Shown: positions 1 to 6,255 of the stretch, piece by piece
Layout of the letters: each line of letters begins with the position of its first letter
Position numbering within the stretch: position 1 is the stretch's first letter
Assembly (NCBI GenBank): GCA_030681635.1
Contig: JAUXRT010000535.1
Coordinates: forward strand, 1-7,097
DNA: 7,097 nt
Source of the DNA: Reyranella sp.
Lineage (GTDB): Bacteria; Pseudomonadota; Alphaproteobacteria; Reyranellales; Reyranellaceae
Direction: 5' to 3'
Position numbers and translations under genes: made by a program
The notes under the pieces: generated by a model
Seen by the model: the letters and a program-made list of their open reading frames with translations, nothing else
Database searches by the model: none
What the model was told of the DNA's origin: nothing

Positions 1-2
1 AC

Positions 3-140
3 GCGCCGGCAAATCGGCCCGGCACAACGGTGACCGCCACAATGTCCGCACGCTATGATGGCAATACCATCAGCGGCAGCGGGCCTGAGGCGAACAGCGG
101 TGGCCGCAACTGTAATATATCGTTGACGCGGGGGTCTTAG
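3..140 (+). CDS. C-terminal end of an unidentified, probably exported protein (partial)
   Basis: An open frame enters from the left edge and runs 45 codons to a TAG at 138-140. The tail contains SARYDGNTISGSG and ends CNISLTRGS. This resembles the ends of small alphaproteobacterial periplasmic or surface proteins, where a beta-rich repeat with a 'YDG..ISG' turn is followed by a lone Cys and an 'SLTR' terminus; that resemblance is from memory. The other two plus-strand frames stop at positions 33 and 58. The gene lies on the same strand as the lyase gene and ends 35 bases before it. The start and any signal peptide are outside the window. I do not recognise the family, and the fragment could be a chance open frame in GC-rich DNA. 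Confidence 0.42.
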   Translation, partial: APANRPGTTVTATMSARYDGNTISGSGPEANSGGRNCNISLTRGS

Positions 141-147
141 CGCCCCC
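130..147 (+). terminator. Possible short hairpin at the end of the upstream gene
   Basis: Five G residues (130-134) pair with five C residues (143-147), and a T-G wobble (135/142) extends the stem to 6 bp around a 6-base loop. The hairpin overlaps the TAG stop of the partial upstream frame. No T-run follows, so it is not a canonical intrinsic terminator. It could be a weak terminator, a 3' stabilising stem, or chance pairing. Confidence 0.22.
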
Positions 148-175
148 AAGCAATAGTCTGTGAAAGGGTTCGGAC

Positions 176-1042
176 ATGGCGGGCAATGAGAAGGCGCGCG
201 CACTGCGCGATCGGCTGGCGCAGGGCGAGTTCCTCCTGGCCCCCGGAATCTATGACGGCATCTCCGCCCGCGTGGCGGACAAGATGGATTTCCCCGCCCT
301 CTACATGACGGGCTACGGCGCCACGGCCTCGATGCTGGGCCTGCCCGATGCAGGTCTCGCCACCTATTCCGACATGGTCGGCCGCGCCGAGATGATCTGC
401 TCGGTCGTGGCGACGCCGCTGATTGCCGATGCCGACACCGGCTACGGCGGCCTGCTCAACGTCCGCCGCACCGTGCGCGGCTACGAGGCGGCGGGGGTCG
501 CTGCGATCCAGATCGAGGACCAGGAGACGCCGAAGAAGTGTGGCCATACGCCCGGCCGCCGCGTCGTGCCGGCCGAGGAGATGGTGCTCAAGATCAAGGT
601 CGCGGTCGAGGCGCGCCGTCACGACGAGACGATGATCGTGGCGCGCACCGACGCGCGCACCGCGCATGGCCTCGACGAGGCGCTGCGCCGCGCCACTCTC
701 TACGAGGCGGCGGGGGCCGACGTGATCTTCGTCGAATCGCCTGAGAGCGAAGCCGAGCTCGAGCGCATCGGCCGCGAAGTGAGCAAGCCGCTGCTCGCCA
801 ACATGGTCGAATTCGGCAAGACGCCGCGGGTAGAAGTGGATCGCCTGAAGAAGTGGGGCTTCGATCTCGCGATCTATCCGGGCCTTGGCTTCAGCGTTGC
901 CGCCGAGGCGATGCGCCAGGCCTGGTCGCACCTCAAGGACAAGGGCACCAGCAACGGCGTGGCAGCACCACAGTACCGCGACATGCACGAGCTGATGGGC
1001 TTTCCCGAGGTCTGGGACTTCGAGAAACGCTGGGCCCCATGA
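176..1042 (+). CDS. Isocitrate lyase/PEP mutase superfamily lyase (methylisocitrate/dimethylmalate lyase-like)
   Basis: This is a complete 288-residue cytosolic TIM-barrel enzyme of the isocitrate lyase/phosphoenolpyruvate mutase superfamily, at the usual length for the short PrpB-like branch. Visible signatures are DADTGYGG (residues 85-92, metal-binding Asp85 and Asp87), QIEDQ (112-116), the lyase loop KKCGH (120-124, catalytic Cys122), RTDA (157-160), FVESPE (185-190) and NMVEFGKTP (209-217). In this superfamily, Cys in KKCGH marks enzymes that cleave a C-C bond of a 2-hydroxy or alkyl-substituted di- or tricarboxylate. Phosphonomutases and the oxaloacetate decarboxylase branch lack it. 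The substrate is not decided by these motifs: 2-methylisocitrate, 2,3-dimethylmalate or a related acid are candidates. No prpC or prpD gene is present beside it, which weakens a simple methylcitrate-cycle role. A good Shine-Dalgarno, GAAAGGG at 162-168, lies 7 bases before the ATG. The stop overlaps the next gene's start (ATGA). Databases often label such proteins carboxyvinyl-carboxyphosphonate phosphorylmutase, which the Cys argues against. Confidence 0.93.
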   Translation: MAGNEKARALRDRLAQGEFLLAPGIYDGISARVADKMDFPALYMTGYGATASMLGLPDAGLATYSDMVGRAEMICSVVATPLIADADTGYGGLLNVRRTVRGYEAAGVAAIQIEDQETPKKCGHTPGRRVVPAEEMVLKIKVAVEARRHDETMIVARTDARTAHGLDEALRRATLYEAAGADVIFVESPESEAELERIGREVSKPLLANMVEFGKTPRVEVDRLKKWGFDLAIYPGLGFSVAAEAMRQAWSHLKDKGTSNGVAAPQYRDMHELMGFPEVWDFEKRWAP

Positions 1043-1353
1043 ACGGCCCAGCGAACGGCCGGATGAACGGCAAGCAGTTTCTGGAACTGTTGGCGCGGCT
1101 GCCGGCGCGGGTCTGGCTGCAGGCGATCCTCGGCCTGATCGGCTTCGTGGTCCTGGCCGTGCTGGGCTTCGCGGTGATCGCGGGCGTGGCGGCGGTCGTG
1201 CTGATCGCCATCCTGGGCTTCAAGGCCAAGAGCTGGATCGCCGGGCTGTTCGGCCGCACGCCGCCGGCCGAGCCGCCACCGCGCGAGATGCGCCAGGTGA
1301 CCGACGTTCAATACGAGATCGTCGAGAAGAAGAAGGACGGGCCGCCGCGGTGA
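1039..1353 (+). CDS. Small membrane protein of unknown function
   Basis: This 104-residue protein begins at an ATG inside the lyase stop codon (ATGA, 4-base overlap), so it is probably translated by coupling. No strong Shine-Dalgarno precedes it. After a polar N-terminus with repeated Asn-Gly (MNGPANGRMNG) and a short amphipathic stretch (residues 12-24), residues 25-61 form an uncharged hydrophobic run rich in Gly, Ala, Val, Leu and Ile. That is long enough for one long helix or a tight helical hairpin. It is followed by Lys62 and Lys64, a Pro-rich linker (PPAEPPP, 75-81) and a charged tail with VQYEIVEKKKD (90-100). The basic residues after the hydrophobic run suggest a cytoplasmic tail. 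A second in-frame ATG at 1063 (residue 9) is an alternative start. I do not recognise the family. The overlap suggests co-expression with the lyase, but a functional link is only an inference. Confidence 0.78.
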   Translation: MNGPANGRMNGKQFLELLARLPARVWLQAILGLIGFVVLAVLGFAVIAGVAAVVLIAILGFKAKSWIAGLFGRTPPAEPPPREMRQVTDVQYEIVEKKKDGPPR

Positions 1354-1360
1354 TCGTCTA

Positions 1361-1389
1361 GAGCAAGTTTCGCGAGCTTGGAATCGCTC
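1361..1389. repeat. Small imperfect hairpin next to the palindromic element
   Basis: Bases 1364-1380 fold into a stem of seven pairs, two of them G-T wobbles, around a 3-base CGC loop; the arms begin CAAG and end CTTG. An outer GAGC (1361-1364) can alternatively pair with GCTC (1386-1389). It starts 7 bases after the membrane-protein stop and directly precedes the larger palindrome. It may be part of the same repeat unit or a 3' stem for the plus-strand transcript. No T-run follows. Confidence 0.35.
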
Positions 1390-1390
1390 C

Positions 1391-1499
1391 ACCTCACCCT
1401 GAGGAGCGTGCGCAGCGCGCGTCTCGAAGGGTGGGCAACAACACGACTGGTTCCCATCCTTCGAGACGCACCGCTTCGCGGTGCTCCTCAGGATGAGGT
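1391..1499. repeat. REP/BIME-like long palindromic repeat between convergent genes
   Basis: Two arms, 1391-1435 and 1453-1499, are inverted copies around a 17-base spacer. The outer 17 bases of each arm (1391-1407 and 1483-1499, ACCTCAYCCTGAGGAGC) differ at one position. The inner 16 bases (1420-1435 and 1453-1468, CGTCTCGAAGGRTGGG) also differ at one. The middle of each arm diverges in sequence but stays self-complementary: the left has a GCGC-type stem (about 1409-1420), and the right is the exact stem CACCGC/GCGGTG around TTC (1469-1483). Conserved blocks with a variable but palindromic centre suggest selection for structure, as in mobile REP/BIME elements. From memory, very similar intergenic sequences are abundant in Bradyrhizobium and relatives. 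It lies between a plus-strand gene ending at 1353 and a minus-strand gene ending at 1525, so a two-way terminator or mRNA 3'-end stabiliser role is plausible. Confidence 0.85.
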
Positions 1500-1524
1500 A
1501 AACCTACCGCAACGGAATCGGTCC

Positions 1525-2967
1525 CTAGACGCGGACGATCTTGCCCGGGTTCATGAGGTTCTGTGGATCGAGCGCGCGTTTGATGGCGCGCATGGCGTCG
1601 AGCTCGATGCTGCTGCGGTAGTGGGCGAGCTCGTCGACCTTCATCAACCCGATGCCGTGCTCGGCCGAGATCGAGCCGCCGTAGCCCACGACCAGATCGT
1701 AGATCGCGCCGCTGATCGCTGGCGCATGCGCGTTGAAGCGTTGCTTGTCCCAGCCCTGGGGCGCCTGGCAGTTGAAGTGGAGGTTGCCGTCGCCGACATG
1801 GCCGAAGGTCACCGGCCGGCACTCGGGCAGCGCCTTGCGCATCGCCGCCAGCCCTTCCGTCACAAAGGACGGGATCTTGCTCACGGCGACGGAGATATCG
1901 TGCTTGATCGAGGGTCCTTCCTTCTTGGAGGCCTCGGTGTGGTTTTCGCGCAGACTCCACAGCGCGCGCGCCTGGGTCTCGTTCTGGGCGATGGCGGCAT
2001 CGAGCACGAGCCCTTGCTCCATCGCTTCGCCCAGGTAGCCTTCCATCTTTTCGCGCAAGCCAGTCTCTTTGGCACCCTCGCGGCGAGCCCGGGTCGACGA
2101 CCATTCCAGCAGCACGTACCAGTCGTGGCGCTCGGCCAGCGGATCGGCCGCGCCCGGAATGTGGGCGAGTACGAGATCGATGCCCTGGCGGCCCATCAGC
2201 TCGCAGGAGGTGACATTGTCCTCGCTGGCGGCATGGGCGCCGCTCAGCAGGTCGACGGCTGCCTGGGGTGACGGCACGGCGATCCACGCAGTCGCCACAT
2301 CCTTGGGCTTGGGCCAGAGTTTCAGCACGGCGCGGGTGATGATACCTAAGGTGCCTTCGGCGCCGAGATAGAGATCGCGCAAATCGTAGCCGGTATTGTC
2401 CTTCTTGAGCGCCCTGAGGCCGTTCCAGACATCGCCGTTGGGCTGCACGACTTCGAGGCCGAGCACGAGATGGCGCGTGTTGCCGTAGTGCAGCACTTGT
2501 ACGCCGCCGGCATTGGTCGAGAGGTTGCCGCCGATGGTGCAGCTTCCCTCGGCGGCAAGGCTGAGCGGAAACAGGCGATCATGGGCCGCCGCGGTCTCCT
2601 GGATGGTTTTCAGGATCACGCCGGCCTCGACGGTCATCGAGTAGCCGATCTCGTCGATCTCGAGGATGCGGTTCATGCGACCCAGCGACAGCAGGATCTC
2701 GCGGCCGTCCTCCAGCGGGATACCGCCACCGACCAGCCCGGTGTTGCCGCCCTGGGGGACGACGGCGACCTTCTCGGCCGCGCAGAGTTTTACGACACCG
2801 GCCACCTCTTCGGTCGACGCGGGCCGCACCACGGCGAGTGCCTTGCCGAGATAGGCATCGCGCCAGTCGGTGAGGTAGGGGCGCTTGCCCGCCTCGTCGG
2901 TGATCAATCCCTTGTCGCCGACAATGGCACGGAGCTTGTCTACGAACGTGCTCACAGCCCCACTCAT
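1525..2967 (-). CDS. FAD-binding D-2-hydroxyacid dehydrogenase (GlcD/D2HGDH-like), second tandem copy
   Basis: This 480-residue flavoenzyme of the VAO/PCMH fold probably oxidises a D-2-hydroxyacid such as D-lactate, glycolate or D-2-hydroxyglutarate to the 2-oxoacid. The N-terminal FAD_binding_4 domain (about residues 35-215) shows PQGGNTGLVGG (71-81, pyrophosphate loop), GNLSTNAGG (147-155) and GAEGTLGIIT (202-211). The C-terminal FAD-oxidase domain shows KHDISVAVSKIPSF (355-368), GHVGDGNLHF (389-398, His390 and His397) and SAEHGIG (434-440, Glu436). In human D2HGDH the equivalent two His and one Glu bind the active-site metal. The ATG at 2965-2967 shares its A with the TGA of the upstream paralog, and a weak AGG lies 5 bases before it, so translation is probably coupled. 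The reading frame stays open upstream through the paralog, but that extension encodes no FAD domain and is an out-of-frame shadow. By eye about 60% identical to its neighbour, higher in the FAD half than in the C-terminal half. Exact substrate and electron acceptor cannot be read from sequence. Confidence 0.95.
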   Translation of the reverse strand: MSGAVSTFVDKLRAIVGDKGLITDEAGKRPYLTDWRDAYLGKALAVVRPASTEEVAGVVKLCAAEKVAVVPQGGNTGLVGGGIPLEDGREILLSLGRMNRILEIDEIGYSMTVEAGVILKTIQETAAAHDRLFPLSLAAEGSCTIGGNLSTNAGGVQVLHYGNTRHLVLGLEVVQPNGDVWNGLRALKKDNTGYDLRDLYLGAEGTLGIITRAVLKLWPKPKDVATAWIAVPSPQAAVDLLSGAHAASEDNVTSCELMGRQGIDLVLAHIPGAADPLAERHDWYVLLEWSSTRARREGAKETGLREKMEGYLGEAMEQGLVLDAAIAQNETQARALWSLRENHTEASKKEGPSIKHDISVAVSKIPSFVTEGLAAMRKALPECRPVTFGHVGDGNLHFNCQAPQGWDKQRFNAHAPAISGAIYDLVVGYGGSISAEHGIGLMKVDELAHYRSSIELDAMRAIKRALDPQNLMNPGKIVRV

Positions 2968-4436
2968 CACAGCCTGAGAATCTTCCCGGGGTTCATGATG
3001 TTCTTCGGATCGAGCGCGCGCTTCAGCGAGCGCATCGTGTCGAGCTCGATCTTGCTGCGGTAATGCGCCAGCTCGTCGATCTTGTCGATGCCGATGCCGT
3101 GCTCGGCGGAGATCGAGCCGGCCATCGAGGTGACGAGATCGTTCACCGCGCGCGTGATGGCCGGCGAATACTGCTTCAGCGTCTCGCGGTCCATGCCCTT
3201 CGGCCCCATGAACGAGAAGTGCAGGTTGCCGTCGCCGATATGGCCGAGCGGGTAGGGGCGGATCGACGGAAGGATATCGAGCGACGCCTTGATGCCCTTC
3301 TCGATGAAGGCCGGAATCCTGGAGATCGACACCGAGATGTCGTAGCTCAACCCCGGGCCCTCGGCGCGCGACGCCGGCGCCACCGATTCGCGGATGACCC
3401 ACATGTTGCGCGCCTGCGCCTCGCTTTGCGCGATCACCGCGTCGAGCACGCGGCCGGCCTCGAGCTGATCGGAGAGGAACTGCTCCATCTTGTCCGACAT
3501 GCCTTCCGCGCCCTCGGCCTTGGGCCGCGACGACGTCCATTCGAGCAACAGGAACCACGGCGTGTCGGCTTTGGGCGGGTCCTGCGTGCCGGGAATGTGG
3601 CGCAGCACCATGTCGGTGCAGGCGCGGCTCATCAGTTCGCAGGAGCCGACATTGTCCTCGGACGCCGCATGCGCCTCGGACAGGATTTCGATGGCGGCCT
3701 GCGGATCGCGGATCGCAAGCCAGGCCGTGGCCGTGTCCTTGGGCGCGGGCCAGAGTTTCAGCACCGCCTTGGTGATGATGCCAAGCGTGCCCTCGGCGCC
3801 CATGAACAGGTGCTTCAGGTCGTAGCCGGTATTGTCCTTCTTGAGCGAACGCAGCCCGTTCCACACGTCGCCGTTGGGCAGCACGACTTCCAGGCCCATC
3901 ACCAGGTTGCGGGCGTTGCCGTAGCGCAGCACTTGCACGCCGCCGGCGTTGGTCGAAAGGTTGCCGCCGATCATGCACGAGCCCTGGGCGCCCAGGCTGA
4001 GCGGAAAGAAGCGGTCGTGGCTGGCCGCCGTCTCCTGCAGCGTCTGCAGCACGCAGCCCGCCTCGACGGTCATCGAATAGCCGACCGGATCGACCTCGAG
4101 CACGTGGTTCATGCGCCCAAGCGACAGCACGATGCCGCTGTGCGTCGGCCACGGGGTGGCGCCACCCATCAGGCCGGTGTTGCCGCCCTGGGGCACGATG
4201 GCGATGCCGTTGTCGAAGCAGAGCTTTACGACCTTGGCCACTTCCTCGGTGTTGGCCGGGCGCACCACGACGGCGGCGGTGCCCACGTTCGTGCCGCGCC
4301 AGTCGGTCACGAAGGGCTGCTTGCCCTGCTCATCGAGGATCAGCCCCTTGTCGCTCACGATGGCGCGCAACGCGTCCAGGACAGCAGGCGTCACGGGGAC
4401 GGTCGGAATGACGGGCGCAATGACGGTATCTGGCAT
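2967..4436 (-). CDS. FAD-binding D-2-hydroxyacid dehydrogenase (GlcD/D2HGDH-like), first tandem copy
   Basis: This 489-residue enzyme has the same architecture as the downstream paralog, plus about 12 extra N-terminal residues rich in Pro, Val and Thr (residues 2-17) that do not look like a signal peptide. FAD domain motifs are PQGGNTGLMGG (82-92), GNLSTNAGG (158-166) and GAEGTLGIIT (213-222). C-terminal domain motifs are SYDISVSISRIPAF (364-377), GHIGDGNLHF (398-407; His399 and His406 as likely metal ligands), SAEHGIG (443-449; Glu445) and the family-typical ending DPKNIMNPGK (476-485). All expected catalytic positions are present, so it should be active, and a cytosolic location is likely. 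A strong Shine-Dalgarno (AGAGGA, complement of 4441-4446) sits 4 bases before the ATG, fixing the start. It begins 24 bases after the Sua5-type gene and ends in the next gene's start codon. Likely substrates are D-lactate, D-2-hydroxyglutarate or another D-2-hydroxyacid. No GlcE or GlcF partner subunit is adjacent, which favours a stand-alone dehydrogenase over a three-subunit glycolate oxidase. Confidence 0.95.
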   Translation of the reverse strand: MPDTVIAPVIPTVPVTPAVLDALRAIVSDKGLILDEQGKQPFVTDWRGTNVGTAAVVVRPANTEEVAKVVKLCFDNGIAIVPQGGNTGLMGGATPWPTHSGIVLSLGRMNHVLEVDPVGYSMTVEAGCVLQTLQETAASHDRFFPLSLGAQGSCMIGGNLSTNAGGVQVLRYGNARNLVMGLEVVLPNGDVWNGLRSLKKDNTGYDLKHLFMGAEGTLGIITKAVLKLWPAPKDTATAWLAIRDPQAAIEILSEAHAASEDNVGSCELMSRACTDMVLRHIPGTQDPPKADTPWFLLLEWTSSRPKAEGAEGMSDKMEQFLSDQLEAGRVLDAVIAQSEAQARNMWVIRESVAPASRAEGPGLSYDISVSISRIPAFIEKGIKASLDILPSIRPYPLGHIGDGNLHFSFMGPKGMDRETLKQYSPAITRAVNDLVTSMAGSISAEHGIGIDKIDELAHYRSKIELDTMRSLKRALDPKNIMNPGKILRL

Positions 4437-4460
4437 CGTTTCCTCTGATTTTGGCCCAGA

Positions 4461-5438
4461 CTAGCCGCGCCGGCCGGTGCCGTCATCCGCGGCTGCCCGC
4501 CTTAGACGGTCGTTGATCGCAAGGCCGAGGCCCGTTTCAGGAATGGGCATGACCGCGATGCGGCCGATGCCCGGTCGGTCCAGCAGCCGCATCTGCGCAA
4601 AAAGATTGGCGGCGGCCTCGGCGAGGTCGCCCGAGGGGCTGAGATTGTAGGTGAGCATCGCGCCCTGGGGGACGTTGGCGCCGAAGGCCAGCAGGCCCTC
4701 ATCGGCGCCGACGGTGCTGGCGCCGAGGCGCACCGGCCGCGCCGGTGCATAGTGGCTTTCGAGCTGGCCGGGCGATTTGCGCGCCGACTCGCCGGAGGGA
4801 AGAGCGTCGCTGACGGCAATCGTGCCGATCACCGCCTCGATCGCCTCGCGGGTGGCGCCGCCCGGCCGCAGCAGGGTGGGTGTCGCGCCCGTGAGGTCGA
4901 GCACTGTGGACTCGACGCCGACGAGGCAGGGCCCGCCGTCGAGGATCAGCGGCACGCGCTCGCCCAGCGATTCGGCCACATGCTCGGCGCGGGTCGGGCT
5001 GATGGCGCCGCTGCGATTGGCGGATGGGGCTGCGATCGGCCGGCCGGCGGCGCGGATCAGCGCTTGCGCCACGGGGTGCGACGGCGCGCGGATCGCCACC
5101 GTGTCGAGGCCGGCCGTGGCCAGCAGGGAAATCGGCGAACCAGCGCTCCGGGGCAGCACCAGCGTCAGCGGCCCCGGCCAGAAGCGGGCGGCGAGTCTGT
5201 CGGCGGTGTCGTTCCAGCGCACGAAGCGCTTGGCTTCGTCCGATCCCAGCACGTGGCTGATCAGGGGATTGAACTCGGGCCGGCCCTTGGCCTCGAAGAT
5301 CGCCGCCACCGCGCGCTCGTTGGTGGCGTCGCCGCCCAGGCCGTAGACCGTCTCGGTCGGGAAGGCGACGAGCTGTCCGTCGCGCAGCAGCCGCGCCGCT
5401 TCGGCGACCGATTGCGCGGTCGGCTCCTCGAGCTTCAT
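4461..5438 (-). CDS. sua5: L-threonylcarbamoyladenylate synthase, Sua5 type
   Basis: This enzyme makes threonylcarbamoyl-AMP from threonine, bicarbonate and ATP, the first step of the t6A37 modification of ANN-decoding tRNAs; the TsaB/D/E proteins complete it. The 325-residue length and two domains identify the long Sua5 form rather than short TsaC. The YrdC-like catalytic domain (about 5-200) has FPTETVYGLG (26-35), KGRPEFNPL (51-59), FWPGPLTL (86-93), APSANRSG (137-144), GVESTVLDL (174-182) and RPGG (191-194). The linker SPGQLESHYAP (222-232) leads to the Sua5 domain (about 235-318), with LSPSGDLAEAAANLFAQMR (266-284) and GLGLAINDRLRRAA (303-316). The ATG follows the cysQ-like gene by 10 bases. 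A GAGGG overlapping that gene's stop region and 7 bases before the ATG is a plausible Shine-Dalgarno. It is probably in one operon with the genes on both sides. Function is essential or near-essential in many bacteria. No defect is visible. Confidence 0.96.
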   Translation of the reverse strand: MKLEEPTAQSVAEAARLLRDGQLVAFPTETVYGLGGDATNERAVAAIFEAKGRPEFNPLISHVLGSDEAKRFVRWNDTADRLAARFWPGPLTLVLPRSAGSPISLLATAGLDTVAIRAPSHPVAQALIRAAGRPIAAPSANRSGAISPTRAEHVAESLGERVPLILDGGPCLVGVESTVLDLTGATPTLLRPGGATREAIEAVIGTIAVSDALPSGESARKSPGQLESHYAPARPVRLGASTVGADEGLLAFGANVPQGAMLTYNLSPSGDLAEAAANLFAQMRLLDRPGIGRIAVMPIPETGLGLAINDRLRRAAADDGTGRRG

Positions 5439-5448
5439 CGCGCCGCCC

Positions 5449-6255
5449 TCATCGCGCGGCCAAGCTCCGGGCGATGAAGTGCGGATTGGAGAAGCGCGGC
5501 TTGCCGTAGAGCAGGGGACGGCCGTCGGTGGTGACGACTTCGCCGCCCGCCGCTTCCAGAACGCCCTGGCCTGCCGCGGTGTCCCATTCGTTGGTCGGGC
5601 CGAAGCGCGGATAGATGTCGGCCTTGCCCTCGGCGATCAGGCAGAATTTCAGGGACGAACCCGCCTGCACGCGGCCGGCGACGGTGAGGTTGTTGTTGCG
5701 GAACCAGATGTCGAGGTCGCTGTAGATCGCGTGGCTGCGGCTGGCACAAGCGGTGAAGCCCTCGGGCGGCGCCGGGCGAGTCGTGATGGCGGTGAAGACG
5801 CCGTCGCTGCCGCACTTGTCGGCGCCGAGGCCCGCAGCACCGCGCCACAGCGTGTCGGTCGCCGGCGCCAGCACGATGCCGAGCGTCGGCCGGCCCTTCT
5901 CGATCAGGGCGATGTTCACGGTGAACTCGCCGTTCCTCTTGATGAACTCCTTGGTGCCGTCGAGCGGGTCGACCAGCCAGAAGGGGCCCCCCGACTGAAT
6001 GCCATCGAGCTTGGGCACGTGGCCCGCCGCCATCTCCTCCTCGGCCACGACCGGCAGGCCCGGCGTCAGCGCGCGCAGGCCGGCCACGATGACGACCTCC
6101 GCGGCATGGTCGGCGTCGGTCACCGGGCTCTTGTCGTCCTTGGTGCGTTCGCCGAGGTCGCCGGCATAGATGCGCATGATCTCGCGGGCGGCATCGCGGG
6201 CGAAAACCGTGCAGGCATCGCGAAGAGTGGTGAGATTGGGGAGGGTCATGGACAT
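5449..6255 (-). CDS. cysQ: 3'(2'),5'-bisphosphate nucleotidase CysQ
   Basis: A Mg-dependent phosphatase of the inositol monophosphatase superfamily. CysQ converts 3'-phosphoadenosine 5'-phosphate (PAP, left from PAPS-dependent sulfur transfer and from acyl-carrier-protein loading) to AMP and phosphate. Counting from the chosen start (268 residues), motifs are DKSPVTDAD (41-49), VVAEEE (69-74), WLVDPLDGTKEFI (93-105, two metal Asp), ASRSH (171-175) and EWDTAAG (223-229, the distal metal Asp). 'DPLDGTKEF' is typical of CysQ rather than of inositol monophosphatase or FBPase. Three in-frame starts exist at 6279, 6255 and 6249. The first would leave 6 bases to the divergent gene and has no Shine-Dalgarno. 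6255 has AAGG about 11 bases upstream (complement of 6267-6270). 6249 gives 266 residues and is also possible. It is the first gene of the minus-strand run and ends 10 bases before sua5. Confidence 0.93.
   Translation of the reverse strand: MSMTLPNLTTLRDACTVFARDAAREIMRIYAGDLGERTKDDKSPVTDADHAAEVVIVAGLRALTPGLPVVAEEEMAAGHVPKLDGIQSGGPFWLVDPLDGTKEFIKRNGEFTVNIALIEKGRPTLGIVLAPATDTLWRGAAGLGADKCGSDGVFTAITTRPAPPEGFTACASRSHAIYSDLDIWFRNNNLTVAGRVQAGSSLKFCLIAEGKADIYPRFGPTNEWDTAAGQGVLEAAGGEVVTTDGRPLLYGKPRFSNPHFIARSLAAR

Noticed and set aside
113..128. TAATAT at 113-118 and TTGACG at 123-128 as lyase promoter elements
   Set aside because: They are in the wrong order and spacing for a sigma-70 promoter, and no acceptable partner hexamer was found for either.
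137..988. A 283-codon minus-strand frame antisense to the lyase
   Set aside because: The plus-strand frame carries all superfamily motifs and a good ribosome site; this one is composition-driven.
1354..1524. A small gene or ncRNA in the convergent gap
   Set aside because: Nearly all of the gap is taken up by the small hairpin and the palindromic repeat. No short frame with a ribosome site was seen and no known RNA fold was recognised.
1378..2271. A 297-codon plus-strand frame beginning in the palindromic repeat
   Set aside because: It is antisense to the second flavoenzyme, its first 40 codons translate the repeat itself, and it shows no recognisable domain.
1394..2287. A 297-codon minus-strand frame over the end of the second flavoenzyme
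   Set aside because: It is a frame-shifted shadow of a gene with intact motifs. A frameshifted extension was considered, but the real frame ends normally at 1525 with the family-typical NPGKIVRV terminus.
1525..4152. An 875-codon minus-strand open frame spanning both flavoenzyme regions
   Set aside because: Only its last 480 codons encode the real downstream enzyme. The upstream part is the out-of-frame shadow of the first paralog, with low-complexity Arg/Ala/Gly-rich sequence and no domain motifs.
3063..4448. A 461-codon plus-strand frame antisense to the first flavoenzyme
   Set aside because: It lies entirely antisense to a gene with complete motifs, and its translation is His/Arg/Ala/Gly-rich, typical of shadows in GC-rich DNA.
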